Assembly: GCA_014361165.1 (NCBI GenBank)
Contig: JACIWD010000028.1
Coordinates: 1-17,623 of the forward strand
DNA length: 17,623 nt
Direction of reading: 5' to 3'
From: Candidatus Mnemosynella bozhongmuii
Lineage (GTDB): Archaea > Halobacteriota > Archaeoglobi > Mnemosynellales > Mnemosynellaceae
Of the stretch, positions 1 to 7,530 are shown piece after piece (position 1 is the stretch's first letter; each line of letters starts with the position of its first letter). The notes beneath the pieces are model-generated. The model searched no databases. It had not been told where the DNA came from and saw only the letters and a program-made list of their open reading frames with translations. The translations under genes were made by a program, and so were the position numbers.

Positions 1-47
1 GTGGGACTGTGGATCCCACGATCCGGGTTCGATTCCCGGCCTCGGCC
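1..47 (+). tRNA. tRNA-His (GTG), 3' part; 5' end outside the window
   Basis: The anticodon stem is 2-6 paired with 14-18 and the 7-base loop 7-13 has T at 8 followed by anticodon GTG at 9-11. The T stem is 23-27 with 35-39 around the loop TTCGATT (28-34). The 3' acceptor strand is 40-46 and the discriminator is C at 47, as expected for archaeal tRNA-His. CCA is not encoded. The D arm and the 5' acceptor strand lie before base 1, so acceptor pairing and the extra G-1 cannot be checked. Confidence 0.9.
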
Positions 48-60
48 CTCTCCGCATATG

Positions 61-69
61 TTTTATTTT
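61..69 (+). terminator. T-rich terminator after tRNA-His
   Basis: Two runs of four T (TTTTATTTT) begin 14 bases after the tRNA 3' end. Archaeal RNA polymerase terminates at such U-rich tracts without needing a hairpin. The assignment is by position and composition only. Confidence 0.5.
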
Positions 70-125
70 GTTAATCCCTTTCCTCAGCCTGCATAATTAC
101 TTAAAACTCTTCCAGTCGGAGAAGG

Positions 126-131
126 AAAAAA
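126..131 (-). terminator. Oligo-T terminator of the rubrerythrin transcript
   Basis: On the minus strand a run of six T lies nine bases past the rubrerythrin stop codon (140-142). It is a typical archaeal intrinsic terminator in sequence and position. Confidence 0.55.
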
Positions 132-139
132 GAGGAAGA

Positions 140-652
140 TCAGAATTCCACGAACTTCTCTCTCTGTGCACCGCAAACCGGGCAGTGTTCCGGAGCCTCC
201 TCCAGAGCAGTGTATCCGCAGACAGGACAGACGAAAACTTTGTTTATCTCAAAATCCCTTCCCTTTTCAACCTCTTCCTTTGCTTTTCTGTAGAGCTCTT
301 CATGAATCTTCTCTGCCTCCAGCGCATATCTGGTTGAAATCTCGGCTTCTTTCTCATTCTGAAAGATTGAGGCATTGTGATAAACCGGATACATCTCCTC
401 TATCTCAAACTCCTCTCCCATTCTTGCACTCTCAAGATTTTCCAGAGTTTTCGATATGTGCCCGAGAGCTCTGAAATGATTTCTCGCATGAACCAGTTCC
501 GCAAACGCTATTGCCCTGAAAAGCTTTGCAACTTTCGGATATCCTTCCTTTTCAGCAACCTCGGAGAATATCATGTATTTCATGTGCGCCATGCTCTCTC
601 CGGCATACGCATCTTCAAGAAATCTTTTTGTCATCTCTCTCTTCACGGTCAT
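140..652 (-). CDS. rbr: Rubrerythrin
   Basis: Cytoplasmic non-heme iron protein; rubrerythrins reduce hydrogen peroxide with electrons passed through their rubredoxin centre and protect anaerobes from oxidative stress. The N-terminal ferritin-like four-helix domain (about residues 5-125) shows the diiron ligand patterns GES (E19), AELVH (E52, H55) and EAEKIH (112-117). The C-terminal rubredoxin-like domain has CPVCG at 142-146 and again at 157-161. The 170-residue length is normal for the short archaeal form. The frame can be extended to a TTG at 661, which has GAGGG ten bases upstream; ATG 652 was preferred because a TATA-like TTTTATG (about 676-682) would place the transcript start near it. 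The start is therefore uncertain by three residues. It lies 58 bases downstream of the cysteine protein gene and may be partly co-transcribed with it. Confidence 0.93.
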   Translation of the reverse strand: MTVKREMTKRFLEDAYAGESMAHMKYMIFSEVAEKEGYPKVAKLFRAIAFAELVHARNHFRALGHISKTLENLESARMGEEFEIEEMYPVYHNASIFQNEKEAEISTRYALEAEKIHEELYRKAKEEVEKGRDFEINKVFVCPVCGYTALEEAPEHCPVCGAQREKFVEF

Positions 653-710
653 GAATGACAATGTCTTCTTTCCCTCATAAAACTCTTTCGAAGCTAATCT
701 TTACCACCTA

Positions 711-1292
711 TTACGATTTTCGAACATCTTTCTCCTTAAGAATCTCGAGGATTCCCTCAACAGCCCATGCTGAAGCAAGCGCAATTGTGCAGTCCCTTAT
801 GGTTCTCCCATCGGGAGTCCTGCAGTTCTCCAGCTCATTCCTCCTGAAATCCTGAATGACGTCGGGTCTGCTCATGTCCCATGCCTTTCCGAATCTCGAC
901 AGCTGAACTTCTCTGCAGGTTATCCCTCCGAATCTCTCCAGAAATCTGCTGACAACGTATTTTCTCACGTTCTCATAGGATCTGGCTCTTAAGGATGGGT
1001 CTCTTTCCTGCTCCTTCCTTCCTATCCCTGTCGCAAGACTGACTGCAAGAGAAGCTCCTGTTACGGCACCGCAGGAGCCCCTTCCTGTCGCTCCAACTCC
1101 TCCGGAAACTCCAACAAGAGCCTTGAAGAAGATTTCTTCAACATCCTCTTCTATCAGCTCTATTCCCGCTTTCCTGAGAGCATCGATTATTGCTGAGAAG
1201 GATGACTGGGCGCATCCAACATACTTCATTTCGTAGTCTCTTCCCAGCTCAATCGCCTCTTCTATGATCTTCTTGCAGTTCTCACAGCACAT
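711..1292 (-). CDS. C_GCAxxG_C_C family cysteine protein (putative redox protein)
   Basis: The 193-residue protein matches the family of short prokaryotic proteins defined by spaced cysteines. Visible are the N-terminal CCENC (2-6), VGCAQS (C27), a glycine-rich segment followed by SCGAVTGA (C74, about 73-80), ITC (C126), and C157 and C168. Family members are often found beside redox carriers and are thought to bind a metal or form reactive thiols; biochemical function is not established. There is no signal peptide or membrane segment. The start at ATG 1292 is well supported by GAGGTG at 1299-1304, six bases upstream. Rubrerythrin directly downstream suggests a redox or oxidative-stress role, which is inference. 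The extra N-terminal CCxxC could be a further metal site. Confidence 0.8.
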   Translation of the reverse strand: MCCENCKKIIEEAIELGRDYEMKYVGCAQSSFSAIIDALRKAGIELIEEDVEEIFFKALVGVSGGVGATGRGSCGAVTGASLAVSLATGIGRKEQERDPSLRARSYENVRKYVVSRFLERFGGITCREVQLSRFGKAWDMSRPDVIQDFRRNELENCRTPDGRTIRDCTIALASAWAVEGILEILKEKDVRKS

Positions 1293-1326
1293 TTAGGACA
1301 CCTCAGGAAGAATTCTGAATTTTAAG

Positions 1327-1334
1327 ATTTAAAT
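1327..1334 (-). promoter_or_regulatory. TATA box for the cysteine protein/rubrerythrin genes
   Basis: ATTTAAAT on the minus strand, preceded by a purine-rich BRE-like GGAAAAGG (1335-1342). A start about 25 bases downstream falls near 1305, just before the GAGGTG ribosome binding site, giving a leader of about 13 bases. The octamer is its own reverse complement, but the plus-strand gene has a better placed box at 1371. Confidence 0.6.
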
Positions 1335-1370
1335 CCTTTTCCAAATTCCCTCGCACTGCCCCTGGGAAAA

Positions 1371-1378
1371 GTTTAAGA
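1371..1378 (+). promoter_or_regulatory. TATA box for the Lrp/aminotransferase operon
   Basis: GTTTAAGA preceded by GGGAAAA. Its centre is about 29 bases before ATG 1404, which predicts a transcript starting within a few bases of the start codon. No Shine-Dalgarno precedes 1404, consistent with a leaderless mRNA. Confidence 0.55.
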
Positions 1379-1403
1379 TGAGGTAAAATTCTCTTCTCTT
1401 TCA

Positions 1404-1883
1404 ATGAGGGAGATACTGGAGATTCTTGAAAAGGATGCAAGAGTAACCCCTGCCGAGATAGCCGAAATGACAGGGATTCCTGAGGAGAAGGTCAGGGAAA
1501 TAATAAAGGAGATGGAGGAGCGGGGAGTTATAAGGAAGTATAAAACCGTGATAAACTGGGAGAAGATAGGAGAAGAGTACGTTTACGCTCTTGTTGACCT
1601 CAAGATTCATCTCGAAAGAGGAGTTGGATATGATGCGGTTGCAGACAGAATAGCAAGATTTCCGGAGGTTGTCGACCTCAGACTTGTTTCAGGCGACTAT
1701 GATCTCTCCCTTCTCGTCAGAGGCAGAAGCATGAAGGAGGTTGCCTTCTTTGTCTCGGATAAAATTGCAACCCTCGATCAGGTGAAGGACACCGTCACGC
1801 ACTTCATTCTGAAGACTTACAAGGAGGATGGCGACATCCTCTATGAGAGAGAGAAAGATAGGAGACTGGCGATCTCACCATGA
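1404..1883 (+). CDS. Lrp/AsnC family transcriptional regulator
   Basis: DNA-binding regulator of the feast/famine family, usually responding to amino acids. The N-terminal winged HTH covers about residues 3-50, with TPAEIAEMTGI and the recognition helix around 27-38. The C-terminal RAM effector domain covers about 60-135, including VSGDYDLSLLVRG (96-108), the turn where effectors bind in this family. The length of 159 residues is normal. ATG 1404 lacks a Shine-Dalgarno and fits leaderless initiation. Its stop overlaps the aminotransferase start as ATGA (1880-1883), so the two are co-translated. Regulation of the downstream transamination gene, and autoregulation in the 1293-1403 divergent region, are likely by family habit but not visible as a clear operator. 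Confidence 0.92.
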   Translation: MREILEILEKDARVTPAEIAEMTGIPEEKVREIIKEMEERGVIRKYKTVINWEKIGEEYVYALVDLKIHLERGVGYDAVADRIARFPEVVDLRLVSGDYDLSLLVRGRSMKEVAFFVSDKIATLDQVKDTVTHFILKTYKEDGDILYEREKDRRLAISP

Positions 1884-3025
1884 TATCGAGAAAAGTTGAG
1901 GAAATACCTCCCTCAGGAATCAGGAAGTTCTTTGACCTTCTTCTCGGCATGGAGAATGTTATATCTCTCGGAGTGGGGGAACCGGATTTTGTTACACCCT
2001 GGAGGATCAGGGAGGCCTGCATTTATGCTCTTGAAGAGGGCTACACATCCTACACCTCAAACTGGGGGATTTACGAGCTCAGAGAAGCAATCTCCAGGAG
2101 TTTCATGAAAGAGCATTCCCTCTTTTACTCTCCTGAGAACGAAATTCTCATAACAACAGGAGCTTCGGAGGCAATTGACCTTGCAATAAGAGCTCTTGTC
2201 GATCCGGGAGATGAGGTTCTGATTGCTGAACCCTGCTATGTTTCCTATCGCCCGTGCGTGATTCTTTCTCATGGAATTCCGGTTTCTGTTCCAACGAGGG
2301 AGGAGAATGAATTCAGGTTAACCGCCGAAGACGTTGAAGAGAGAATCACGGAAAGAACAAAGATGCTCATTCTCAACTATCCAAACAATCCGACCGGAGC
2401 AACCATGAGGAAAAAAGACCTCGAAGAAATTGCTGATGTTGCCGTCGAGCATGATCTCGTGGTTCTCTCTGATGAAATCTACAACAAGCTGACCTATGCC
2501 GGAAAGCACACGGTCTTCTCCTCTCTCGAAGGTATGAAGGAGAGAACCGTTGTTGTTGATGGATTCTCAAAATCTCATGCGATGACTGGATGGAGAATAG
2601 GGTTTGCTCTCGGACCCTCAAAGATAATCGCTGCAATGATGAAGATTCATCAGTACACCATGCTCTGCGCTCCCATAACAGCCCAGATGGCTGCCCTTGA
2701 GGCTCTGAACAGTGATGGAGAGATGAGGGAGATGATAAATGAATATAACAGAAGAAGGATGTTAATGGTAAATGGACTCAGGAAAATAGGCCTGAAGTGC
2801 TTTGAACCGAAAGGAGCTTTTTATGCATTTCCTTCAATCAAAGAGACCGGTTTGAGTTCTCAGGAGTTTGCGGAGAGGCTTCTGAAAGAGAAGGGTGTTG
2901 CTGTAATTCCCGGAGATGTCTTTGGAGAGGGAGGAGAAGGGTACATTCGATGTTCTTATGCTGTTTCGAGAGAGAAAATAAAAGAGGCTCTCGGAAGAAT
3001 GGAGGAATTCCTGAGCTCTCTTTAG
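1880..3025 (+). CDS. PLP-dependent aminotransferase, class I/II (aspartate/aromatic type)
   Basis: Fold-type I aminotransferase transferring amino groups between amino and 2-oxo acids. Diagnostic residues: GEPDF (33-37), YTSNWG (58-63), TTGASEAID (92-100), NYPNNPTG (166-173), SDEIY with PLP-contacting D198 and Y201, Schiff-base lysine K231 in SKSH, R239 in GWRIG, and a late YIRCSY segment whose arginine should bind the substrate carboxylate. The 381 residues are full length. The start overlaps the Lrp stop (ATGA). The substrate cannot be read from sequence; archaeal homologues include aspartate, aromatic and alanine/glyoxylate-type enzymes. The 3' end overlaps the RNA ligase gene tail-to-tail by four bases. 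Confidence 0.93.
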   Translation: MISRKVEEIPPSGIRKFFDLLLGMENVISLGVGEPDFVTPWRIREACIYALEEGYTSYTSNWGIYELREAISRSFMKEHSLFYSPENEILITTGASEAIDLAIRALVDPGDEVLIAEPCYVSYRPCVILSHGIPVSVPTREENEFRLTAEDVEERITERTKMLILNYPNNPTGATMRKKDLEEIADVAVEHDLVVLSDEIYNKLTYAGKHTVFSSLEGMKERTVVVDGFSKSHAMTGWRIGFALGPSKIIAAMMKIHQYTMLCAPITAQMAALEALNSDGEMREMINEYNRRRMLMVNGLRKIGLKCFEPKGAFYAFPSIKETGLSSQEFAERLLKEKGVAVIPGDVFGEGGEGYIRCSYAVSREKIKEALGRMEEFLSSL

Positions 3026-4158
3026 CTCCATGTTCTTCCTTCGAGAATCGCTTTCGTCTTATCCGTGGTGCTGTTGTAATATCTGAACATTTCAACAAGA
3101 TATTCCCCATTTTCCTCTCTGATCTCACCGAAGGAGGCATCTATCCCCATTCTTCTCAGATGTTTCTGAAACTCGATAATGATGTCCGGAGAGTCAACTC
3201 TGAGAGTGATTCTCTCGGCTATCCTCTCTCCCTTTGAAACTCTCTCTATTGTCTCCACCATCGGTTCGAGAATGCTCTTTCCAATCCTCTCAGCCCTCTT
3301 CCTTCTCTCCTCCTCATCCTCACCGAATTCGAAGCTCTGGAATGCCTCTCTTATGACTCTTGAAAGGAAGAAGTGAACCGCATAGTCGCTGTAGAATCTG
3401 AAACCATATGAGAGGTCGCTGCAGTTGCTCTCAGAACTGGTGTATTTGAGGGGCTCAACGAGCATCTCCGGATCTTTTATCACAACTCCCTCTCTTCCCT
3501 CCCTTCCCAGCTCTCTCACAATTCTCTTTATCTCCTCGCTCGCCTGATCTCTCCTGAAGAATCCAAAAAGTCTCGCCATTTTTATTCCATAGCTCTCGCA
3601 GAGCTCAATCTTCTCCTTCACAGGAATCCTCAGGTCCTCTCTCATGATGTCGAAAACAAAGAAATCAAGGGATTTAACGCCGTATATGTCCTTTGGAACA
3701 TATGGATTCTCTGGACCAACTGCTTCGGCGCAAAGAACCAGATCAGGATGGTCTCTGAAGAATTCTTCGTTTATCTGCTTTTTCGCCTTGTGAGTTGTAT
3801 AGGGGCACGGAAACCCGCCCCTTGTTAATGCCACAAGCTCGTTCTCAATCATGCAGATTCTCACATTGTACCCGTTCATCTTCTCCTCGACTGCAAGCTC
3901 TGGAACAAGCTCGAAGTGTCTTTCCAGAGTTCTCTCAAGAAGAAGAGCCCTCCTTATCTTCGGATATCCTCTGATAATTCTGGGTTCATCACCGAGAACA
4001 ACAACAGTTCCCTGCTCGTAACCGGAACCATCCTTTTCAAATCTGTAAAGTTCAGCTCCTTTTATCTCTCCAATCCTGGAGATCACTCTTCTCCTGAGAA
4101 ACCCTCTTACTCTGTATTCCTCAATTCCGAGAATATCACTCAGAATGCTCTCTATCAT
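3022..4158 (-). CDS. ATP-dependent RNA ligase, Rnl3 family (Pab1020/MthRnl type)
   Basis: Nucleotidyltransferase that joins RNA ends through ligase-AMP and RNA-adenylate intermediates. Characterised archaeal relatives are homodimers that circularise RNA. Motif I is EEKMNGYNVRI with the adenylated lysine K93; AEAVG (144-148) is the motif III region, FFVFD lies at 166-170, motif IV is EGVVIKDP (223-230) and motif V is PLKYT (236-240). The alpha-helical C-terminal half (about 250-375) corresponds to the family's dimerisation and C-terminal domains. At 378 residues it has the family's usual length. It is the last gene of the CBS operon and its start lies 23 bases inside the end of the preceding CBS gene. 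Only a weak AAGGG precedes ATG 4158, so translation may depend on coupling. Confidence 0.92.
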   Translation of the reverse strand: MIESILSDILGIEEYRVRGFLRRRVISRIGEIKGAELYRFEKDGSGYEQGTVVVLGDEPRIIRGYPKIRRALLLERTLERHFELVPELAVEEKMNGYNVRICMIENELVALTRGGFPCPYTTHKAKKQINEEFFRDHPDLVLCAEAVGPENPYVPKDIYGVKSLDFFVFDIMREDLRIPVKEKIELCESYGIKMARLFGFFRRDQASEEIKRIVRELGREGREGVVIKDPEMLVEPLKYTSSESNCSDLSYGFRFYSDYAVHFFLSRVIREAFQSFEFGEDEEERRKRAERIGKSILEPMVETIERVSKGERIAERITLRVDSPDIIIEFQKHLRRMGIDASFGEIREENGEYLVEMFRYYNSTTDKTKAILEGRTWS

Positions 4159-4936
4159 TTATCGCAGCCCTTATGATATCTCTTCTTGCTATAATCCCGA
4201 CAACCTCATCTTCCAGGTTCAGAACAGGAAGAGCTCCATAACCTTCTTTCATCAGCTCTATGACCTTCTCAACACCGTCATTCGTGTAAACGAACTTTGG
4301 ATTGACGGTCATGATGTCCTCCACAATCATCGTTCTGAATCTGTTCTCCTGCTGACTGGAGCTCAAATCTTCTCTTATCTCTCTTTCGGCTCTCGCAATC
4401 TCCCTCTCGCTCAGAAGTCCAACGAGCCTCCCTTCATCAACAACAGGTGCTCTTCCAACATCCCTTTCAAGCATCAATCTTCTTGCATGAATGACCCTTT
4501 CATGAGGCGTGAATGTGAGGGGGTCCCTCTTCATCACATTTCCTGCGAATTTGTCCTGGATTCTGAGATGAGGGATGACATCAACAGGTCTGACCCATCC
4601 GAGTACCTCATCCTTCTTCATTGATTCTCCAACCACGATAACATAAACCTCATCAAACCTTCCGAGAACATCTTCGAGTTCGGTTTCGGGACTTCTGAGC
4701 TCCACTGCACTGCTGACAGCAGTTGCAACTCTGAGAGAGGATGCAGAGACATTCCCGTGTCTTCTGCTTCCGAGCTCTCTCATGATGTTTCTCAGCGTGA
4801 GGACCCCTTCAACAACACCATCTCTCACGACAAGAAGTCTCCTCGTGTCTTCCTCCTCCATCAGATCGAGAGCATTTGAGAGGGTTGCGGATTTGTCTAT
4901 GAAAACGGGCTCACTCACCACATCCTCGAGCTTCAC
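4136..4936 (-). CDS. CBS-domain protein E (four CBS motifs, two degenerate)
   Basis: Soluble protein of 266 residues made of CBS motifs: about 1-54, a divergent one at about 68-122, then 130-183 and 203-257. CBS pairs bind adenosine compounds such as AMP, ATP or SAM. The ribose-phosphate signature GxxT/SxxD is weak here: GVLTLRN (44-50), GWVRPVD (113-119), GLLSERE (173-179), GIIARRD (247-253); none is fully canonical, suggesting partial loss of ligand binding or a structural role. No catalytic domain is present. GTG 4936 was chosen because GGGGTGA (4942-4948) lies five bases upstream and the product then begins MKLEDVV, like its paralogues; the frame extends to a TTG at 4954 without a usable ribosome binding site. 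It starts one base after the stop of CBS gene D and overlaps the RNA ligase gene. Confidence 0.85.
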   Translation of the reverse strand: MKLEDVVSEPVFIDKSATLSNALDLMEEEDTRRLLVVRDGVVEGVLTLRNIMRELGSRRHGNVSASSLRVATAVSSAVELRSPETELEDVLGRFDEVYVIVVGESMKKDEVLGWVRPVDVIPHLRIQDKFAGNVMKRDPLTFTPHERVIHARRLMLERDVGRAPVVDEGRLVGLLSEREIARAEREIREDLSSSQQENRFRTMIVEDIMTVNPKFVYTNDGVEKVIELMKEGYGALPVLNLEDEVVGIIARRDIIRAAINDREHSE

Positions 4937-4937
4937 T

Positions 4938-5792
4938 TCACTCACCCCTTTCAACTATTCTCTTCACGAAATCCATCTTCTCCACCAGTCCAACGAGCTC
5001 TCCGTCTCTCACAACAGGAAGCCCGCCTATCCTCTCTTTTCTCATCAGCAGAGCTGCTTCAGATGCTTTCTCTTCTGGAGAGACTGTGACGAGCGGAGAG
5101 CTCATGACATCTTCAGCCACGAGAATGAATCTGTGGACATCCCTGTACATCCTTCTTCCACCTGTCTCGCTCTTTCTGACAAACTTAATCTCTTTCTCCG
5201 GCATCTCTCCCGAGGTTCTGACAAGAGTCAGAAAGGCAAGAGATGAGGTTGTTATGATTCCTATTGGAAGATTCTCTGCATCCACAACAATAACTCTCTT
5301 TGCCTTCTTCTCCTCCATCTCCTCTATCACGCTGTTCAGCGAATGATATCTGTGAACAACCGGAACCTCTTTTTTCATGACCTCCTCAACCGTCTCATCA
5401 TATCCCTTCGAGACGTAATAGGAGAGCATGTCGGTTGAGGTGATGATTCCAACAAGCTTATCATTCTCCACAACAGGAATTCCCTCGATCTCATTTTCCA
5501 CCATAAGCTTTGCGGCCTCCTCCACATCCTCCCCGGGATCAACTGTTATGAGTTCCCCTGTCATGAGCAGCTTAACAGGAATCCTGTCTATGGGTCGCCT
5601 TCTCCATTCCGGTTCAGCCTCTCTGAGCCTCATCGCAACATCTGTTTTTGTGATTATTCCCACCGGTCTCTCTCCCTCAACCACCACAAGTCTTCCGACT
5701 TTCTTGCTCAGAAAGAGGTTTCTTGCGTGAGCCACAGAGTCGTCTGGATGAATGCAGTAAACCGGAGAGTTCATAAGCTCTTCAACTTTCAT
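4938..5792 (-). CDS. CBS-domain protein D (four CBS motifs)
   Basis: A 284-residue protein with CBS motifs at about 2-56, 72-126, 133-189 and 224-280, and a basic linker between the third and fourth (around 195-222, rich in K and R). The first two motifs keep the nucleotide-binding signature (GIITKTD 45-51, GIITSTD 115-121). The third ends in GIITTSS, lacking the aspartate, and the fourth has GLVEKMD, lacking T/S, so probably only the first pair binds an adenosine ligand in the usual way. ATG 5792 has GAGGGTG (5798-5804) five bases upstream; a GTG at 5798 in the same frame overlaps that site and is unlikely to be used. The gene starts two bases after the stop of CBS gene C. Confidence 0.88.
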   Translation of the reverse strand: MKVEELMNSPVYCIHPDDSVAHARNLFLSKKVGRLVVVEGERPVGIITKTDVAMRLREAEPEWRRRPIDRIPVKLLMTGELITVDPGEDVEEAAKLMVENEIEGIPVVENDKLVGIITSTDMLSYYVSKGYDETVEEVMKKEVPVVHRYHSLNSVIEEMEEKKAKRVIVVDAENLPIGIITTSSLAFLTLVRTSGEMPEKEIKFVRKSETGGRRMYRDVHRFILVAEDVMSSPLVTVSPEEKASEAALLMRKERIGGLPVVRDGELVGLVEKMDFVKRIVERGE

Positions 5793-5794
5793 TT

Positions 5795-6730
5795 TCACAC
5801 CCTCATTGCCTTTATGAAATCCCTTTCTGTTATGATTCCAACAAGCTCATCTCCATCAATCACGGGAAGAGCTCCGATGTCGTGCTTCATCATCACTCTT
5901 GCCGCCTCTGCTATATCAACATCCGAGGAGATGAAAACAACCTCCTTTGACATTATCTCCGAGACTGGAACATTGAGAGCCTCATCAATGTTTCCTGTGA
6001 CGAGTTTTGAAAATGCCTCTCCTGTGCTGAGATATCTCACGATATCGGAAGCTGTAAGGATTCCAACAAGAATTCCATCCTCGACGACCGGAAGTCTTCT
6101 GAAACCTCTCTGGATCATCTCCTTTGATGCATCCCTTATTTTCACAGAGGGTCTCACGCTTCTCACATCTCTTGTCATGCACTCGTAAACAAAGATGTCA
6201 AAACTCTCAACTTCGGATGCCATGAATACGAAATCCTTCTCGGTAACTATTCCGATCAGCTGATTCTCATCGTTCACTATTGGAAGGGCTCCAACATTTC
6301 TCTCTCTCAGAGTTTTGAGAGCCTCCTTAATTGAATAATATTCGGTGATTGTGATCACATTCTCTTCCATAATCTCCCTGACTTCCTCGTTTATCGCCGC
6401 GAGGAGATTTCCTCCGTATTTGTTCTTCACGAGATTGTATCTGTTTCCTCCTCCGAAGAAGTCTATTATGTCCATCGTGCTCACGATTCCCATCAGTCTT
6501 CTTGAACCGGCATCGACGACCGGAAGTCTCCTGAATCCGTATTTCGTCATCGTCTTTGCTGCACCCATGATTGTTGTCGTTGGAGGAACGCTCACGACGT
6601 TCCTGGTTGCTATCTTCATGACGTCTCCTGGATGCTCCGAGATCCTTGACTTGAACTCAACCGGACCTCTGTCAAGAGGCGCTGTGCTCGATGGATCTAA
6701 CTTCTTCTCACCTGGAAAATACCTCTTCAT
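5795..6730 (-). CDS. CBS-domain protein C (four CBS motifs, N-terminal extension)
   Basis: A 311-residue protein with about 35 extra N-terminal residues, basic and proline-containing and probably flexible, then CBS motifs at about 37-92, 116-170, 182-235 and 255-309. All four keep the ribose-phosphate signature: GIVSTMD (81-87), GIVTEKD (160-166), GILTASD (223-229), GIITERD (298-304). It is thus the most complete ligand binder of the five. A glycine-rich linker follows the first motif (about 92-112). ATG 6730 is supported by GAGGTG (6736-6741) five bases upstream, whose last codons and TGA belong to the preceding gene. No enzymatic or DNA-binding domain is seen. Possible roles are adenine-nucleotide sensing or allosteric control of a partner; the partner is unknown. 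Confidence 0.88.
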   Translation of the reverse strand: MKRYFPGEKKLDPSSTAPLDRGPVEFKSRISEHPGDVMKIATRNVVSVPPTTTIMGAAKTMTKYGFRRLPVVDAGSRRLMGIVSTMDIIDFFGGGNRYNLVKNKYGGNLLAAINEEVREIMEENVITITEYYSIKEALKTLRERNVGALPIVNDENQLIGIVTEKDFVFMASEVESFDIFVYECMTRDVRSVRPSVKIRDASKEMIQRGFRRLPVVEDGILVGILTASDIVRYLSTGEAFSKLVTGNIDEALNVPVSEIMSKEVVFISSDVDIAEAARVMMKHDIGALPVIDGDELVGIITERDFIKAMRV

Positions 6731-6732
6731 TT

Positions 6733-7512
6733 TCACACCTCAAAATAGCACTTTATTATGTCATATCTGTCCACAATTCCGAGGAGTCTCCTCTTCTCAT
6801 CCACAACAGGAAGTCTCCCTATATCAAATTTTCTCATGAGCTCGAGAGCTTCTTTAACAGGAGAATCTGGAGAAATTGTCTGAACCGGAGAGGTCATGGC
6901 CTTCTCAACTTTCGGAGAATGACTGAGCCTTGAGCCCCTCTCGTCCTCCTTCCCAATCCTCACATTTCCATATTTCAGAAGGTCTCTTCTCGTGATGATT
7001 CCGATGACGCAGCCATCCTTCACAACAGGAAATCCTGTATATCCAAACTCTATTATGTTGTTCCATACCTTTGAGATCGGATCGTCTGGAGAGCACGCAA
7101 CAACATCTTCGGTCATTATTTCGGAAACTTTTTTGTTCACATCTCTGTCCTCAATCGCATTGAAGAGATCTCTCACAGAAACGATTCCAACAACCTCTGG
7201 ATCTTCCTCGCTTTTTATCACCGGAAGCTCCACCTCACCCGTTCCAACAAATGCCTCGGCAAGCTCTGTGAGCTCTGAAAATGGATAGATCGGTGGAACC
7301 TCCCGGACGAAGCCATCGATCGTGACATTTGACTTTGTCGAGGTCACCTTCAGAACATCAGATTCTGTGATAATGCCTATGAGATGTCCCTTTTCATTGA
7401 CAACGGGAAGAGCTCTGGACTCTCTTTCTCTCATCAGTTTTCTTACCTTCGTCACATACTCATCCTCTTTTATTACAGTGAAGTCTTTTGACATGATCTC
7501 CTCAACTCTCAT
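6733..7512 (-). CDS. CBS-domain protein B (four CBS motifs)
   Basis: A 259-residue stand-alone CBS protein with motifs at about 2-56, 67-121, 127-181 and 202-257. Nucleotide-binding signatures are GIITESD (46-52), GIVSVRD (109-115) and GIITRRD (171-177); the last, GIVDRYD (245-251), lacks the T/S. An acidic/basic linker at 183-200 separates motifs three and four. ATG 7512 has GGAGGG (7521-7526) eight bases upstream in the 18-base spacer after CBS gene A. The four-motif form should fold as two Bateman modules, probably dimerising into a CBS disk; this is family knowledge, not something the sequence shows alone. Confidence 0.88.
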   Translation of the reverse strand: MRVEEIMSKDFTVIKEDEYVTKVRKLMRERESRALPVVNEKGHLIGIITESDVLKVTSTKSNVTIDGFVREVPPIYPFSELTELAEAFVGTGEVELPVIKSEEDPEVVGIVSVRDLFNAIEDRDVNKKVSEIMTEDVVACSPDDPISKVWNNIIEFGYTGFPVVKDGCVIGIITRRDLLKYGNVRIGKEDERGSRLSHSPKVEKAMTSPVQTISPDSPVKEALELMRKFDIGRLPVVDEKRRLLGIVDRYDIIKCYFEV

Positions 7513-7530
7513 CCCAGAATCCCTCCGTTA

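Noticed and set aside
1317..1336. ATTTAAAT (1327-1334) as a bidirectional promoter or operator for Lrp
   Set aside because: The self-complementary octamer fits the minus-strand promoter spacing well, but the plus-strand gene has a better placed box at 1371-1378, and no second copy or longer inverted repeat supports an Lrp site.
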